From NCBI GenBank assembly GCA_007115975.1, contig SKJJ01000040.1:1-64000 (forward strand): a DNA stretch of 64,000 nucleotides, in the 5' to 3' direction. The translations under genes and the position numbers were made by a program. This document shows positions 63,208 through 64,000 of the stretch, piece after piece. The notes under the pieces were generated by a model. That model had not been told where the DNA came from. It worked only from the letters and a program-made list of their open reading frames with translations, and made no database searches. The stretch comes from Chitinispirillum sp. (GTDB taxonomy: Bacteria; Fibrobacterota; Chitinivibrionia; Chitinivibrionales; Chitinispirillaceae). Each line of letters opens with the position of its first letter. Within the stretch, counting starts at the first letter, position 1.

Positions 63208-64000
63208 TTGAATAAAAAGAACAAGAGACTACTGTTTGCTGCAGTGGTGATAAGTATCATTGCATACCGTTTTTTCAGTCCCTCTGTTTCATCTTCGCTG
63301 AACGTGGAGAACAAAATCAGGGGACTTGAACTAAAACTGGACTCTCTCTACCATGAGATAGAGCAGGTTGAAGAGGAGATATCGCTTCTGCACAGACAGC
63401 GTCGCGGATCAATTCAGGCTGGCCAGGGGATGTTTCAGGTGCTCGATGATATGGGCATTCCAAACGCTATGAGTCTTAAGATTGTTAATGCCTTGCGGGA
63501 CACCGTTGAGCTTCTCAATTTCAGGGTGGGCGAAGAATTTAATGTGTTAATGGACCCAGATGACAGCACAAGAGTTGAGCAATTTTCCTACTCTCCCAAT
63601 CCCGCAGTGGTACATCAGTTGATCGATGACGGAGGGGGAGAGTTACTGTACACACGAATAGATCACCCTACCACTATACATTACAGGCTCTATGAAGACA
63701 CGCTGACGCAGGGTTCCTCTCTTGACCAGGCGCTACGGTTCATGGGTATTCCAAGTACTATGATTGGAGTCGTAAACGGGGTTCTTTTGTGCAAAATTCC
63801 GTTCAGAACTCACGCCAGAGCAGGTGACCGCTTCAGGATACTGCTCAAAGAGGAGTTTTTTGAAGACAGTATCAGAATAGACGGCAAGGTACTTTACGCC
63901 TATTATTCAGGGGTACGGACCGGCACCCATGAGGCTTTCCGGTATGAGGACTTTGATCCCAAATCCACCTACACAGCACACTACACAGAAGATGGTGAAG
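63208..64000 (+). CDS. M23-type murein peptidase-like protein, C-terminus beyond window
   Basis: Starts at a TTG (63208) preceded by GGAGA, eight bases away. A membrane anchor (about 6-22) is followed by a coiled coil (about 33-65; IRGLELKLDSLYHEIEQVEE). A long region of tandem OapA/LysM-like modules has QAGQGMFQVLDDMGIPNAMS and TQGSSLDQALRFMGIPSTMIG. It continues with the beta-hairpin AYYSGVRTGTHEAFRYEDFD seen before the M23 domain in MepM/YebA-type endopeptidases. The catalytic domain itself is not in the window. Confidence 0.78.
   Translation, partial: MNKKNKRLLFAAVVISIIAYRFFSPSVSSSLNVENKIRGLELKLDSLYHEIEQVEEEISLLHRQRRGSIQAGQGMFQVLDDMGIPNAMSLKIVNALRDTVELLNFRVGEEFNVLMDPDDSTRVEQFSYSPNPAVVHQLIDDGGGELLYTRIDHPTTIHYRLYEDTLTQGSSLDQALRFMGIPSTMIGVVNGVLLCKIPFRTHARAGDRFRILLKEEFFEDSIRIDGKVLYAYYSGVRTGTHEAFRYEDFDPKSTYTAHYTEDGE

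Overview
This window most likely comes from a Gram-negative, anaerobic, non-proteobacterial chromosome. A complete Tol-Pal operon, several outer-membrane lipoprotein candidates, PorV-like barrels and a LolB-like protein indicate an outer membrane. A single-chain pyruvate:ferredoxin oxidoreductase points to anaerobic metabolism. The gene complement (PorV/TPR proteins, eukaryotic-type HisA, DUF1538 with a PII-like partner) would fit the Fibrobacterota/Chitinivibrionia area, but that placement is inference and I could not test it. Almost everything reads as chromosomal core or envelope gene content. I found no phage, insertion sequence, CRISPR array or rRNA.

Layout. Positions 1-3114 (minus) hold the truncated ftsH, tilS and a CAU-anticodon tRNA. 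Positions 3579-8090 (minus) are the Tol-Pal operon tolQ-tolR-tolA-tolB-pal-cpoB. Positions 8381-10131 (plus) encode a K+ channel and an overlapping cyclic-nucleotide-binding protein. From 10157 to 24367 almost everything is on the minus strand. The long, tightly packed run hemA - adenylating (CapK/phenylacetate-CoA-ligase-like) enzyme - hemB - GT4 - UGM-like FAD enzyme - short UbiD - GINT1_N/GH43-like protein - UbiX mixes early tetrapyrrole genes with glycan-type genes. It is preceded by an asparagine-synthase-like gene and followed by a hexapeptide acyltransferase, a DHOD-like protein and a three-BON-domain protein.

Positions 24601-27688 (plus) form metF - GAF/ANTAR regulator - leader - gdhA. 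The leader contains a 7-bp hairpin with an ANTAR-type hexaloop followed by an intrinsic terminator, so the ANTAR protein probably controls the adjacent glutamate dehydrogenase gene by antitermination. I consider this the best-supported regulatory system in the window. Positions 27939-35990 include a GT4, an ankyrin protein, a DUF1848 protein, a radical SAM enzyme, and an envelope-lipid group (DUF374 acyltransferase, GT2, Pcm, DUF368/PopT). Positions 36072-43693 (plus) carry nifJ, a possible barrel protein, a membrane protein, a dihydrouridine synthase and trpS.

Positions 43750-53982 are mostly minus: a degenerate HD-GYP protein, a multidomain PII-like protein with a duplicated DUF1538 membrane protein, then an outer-membrane set (PorV-like, LolB-like lipoprotein, TPR lipoprotein, PASTA protein, a secreted protein with a C-terminal membrane segment, acpS). 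Positions 54349-61075 (plus) encode a GT2, a radical SAM/SPASM-like protein, two tandem beta-helix paralogues and a barrel-TPR protein. The window ends with hisA-apbE on the minus strand and the start of an M23-type peptidase on the plus strand.

Non-coding structure includes two dispersed repeat families (one with a conserved hairpin downstream of two operons, one of about 190 bp in two divergent intergenic regions), a 23-bp tandem repeat, several intrinsic terminators, and unusually long G/C homopolymers inside coding sequences, mostly of glycan or lipid-type genes.
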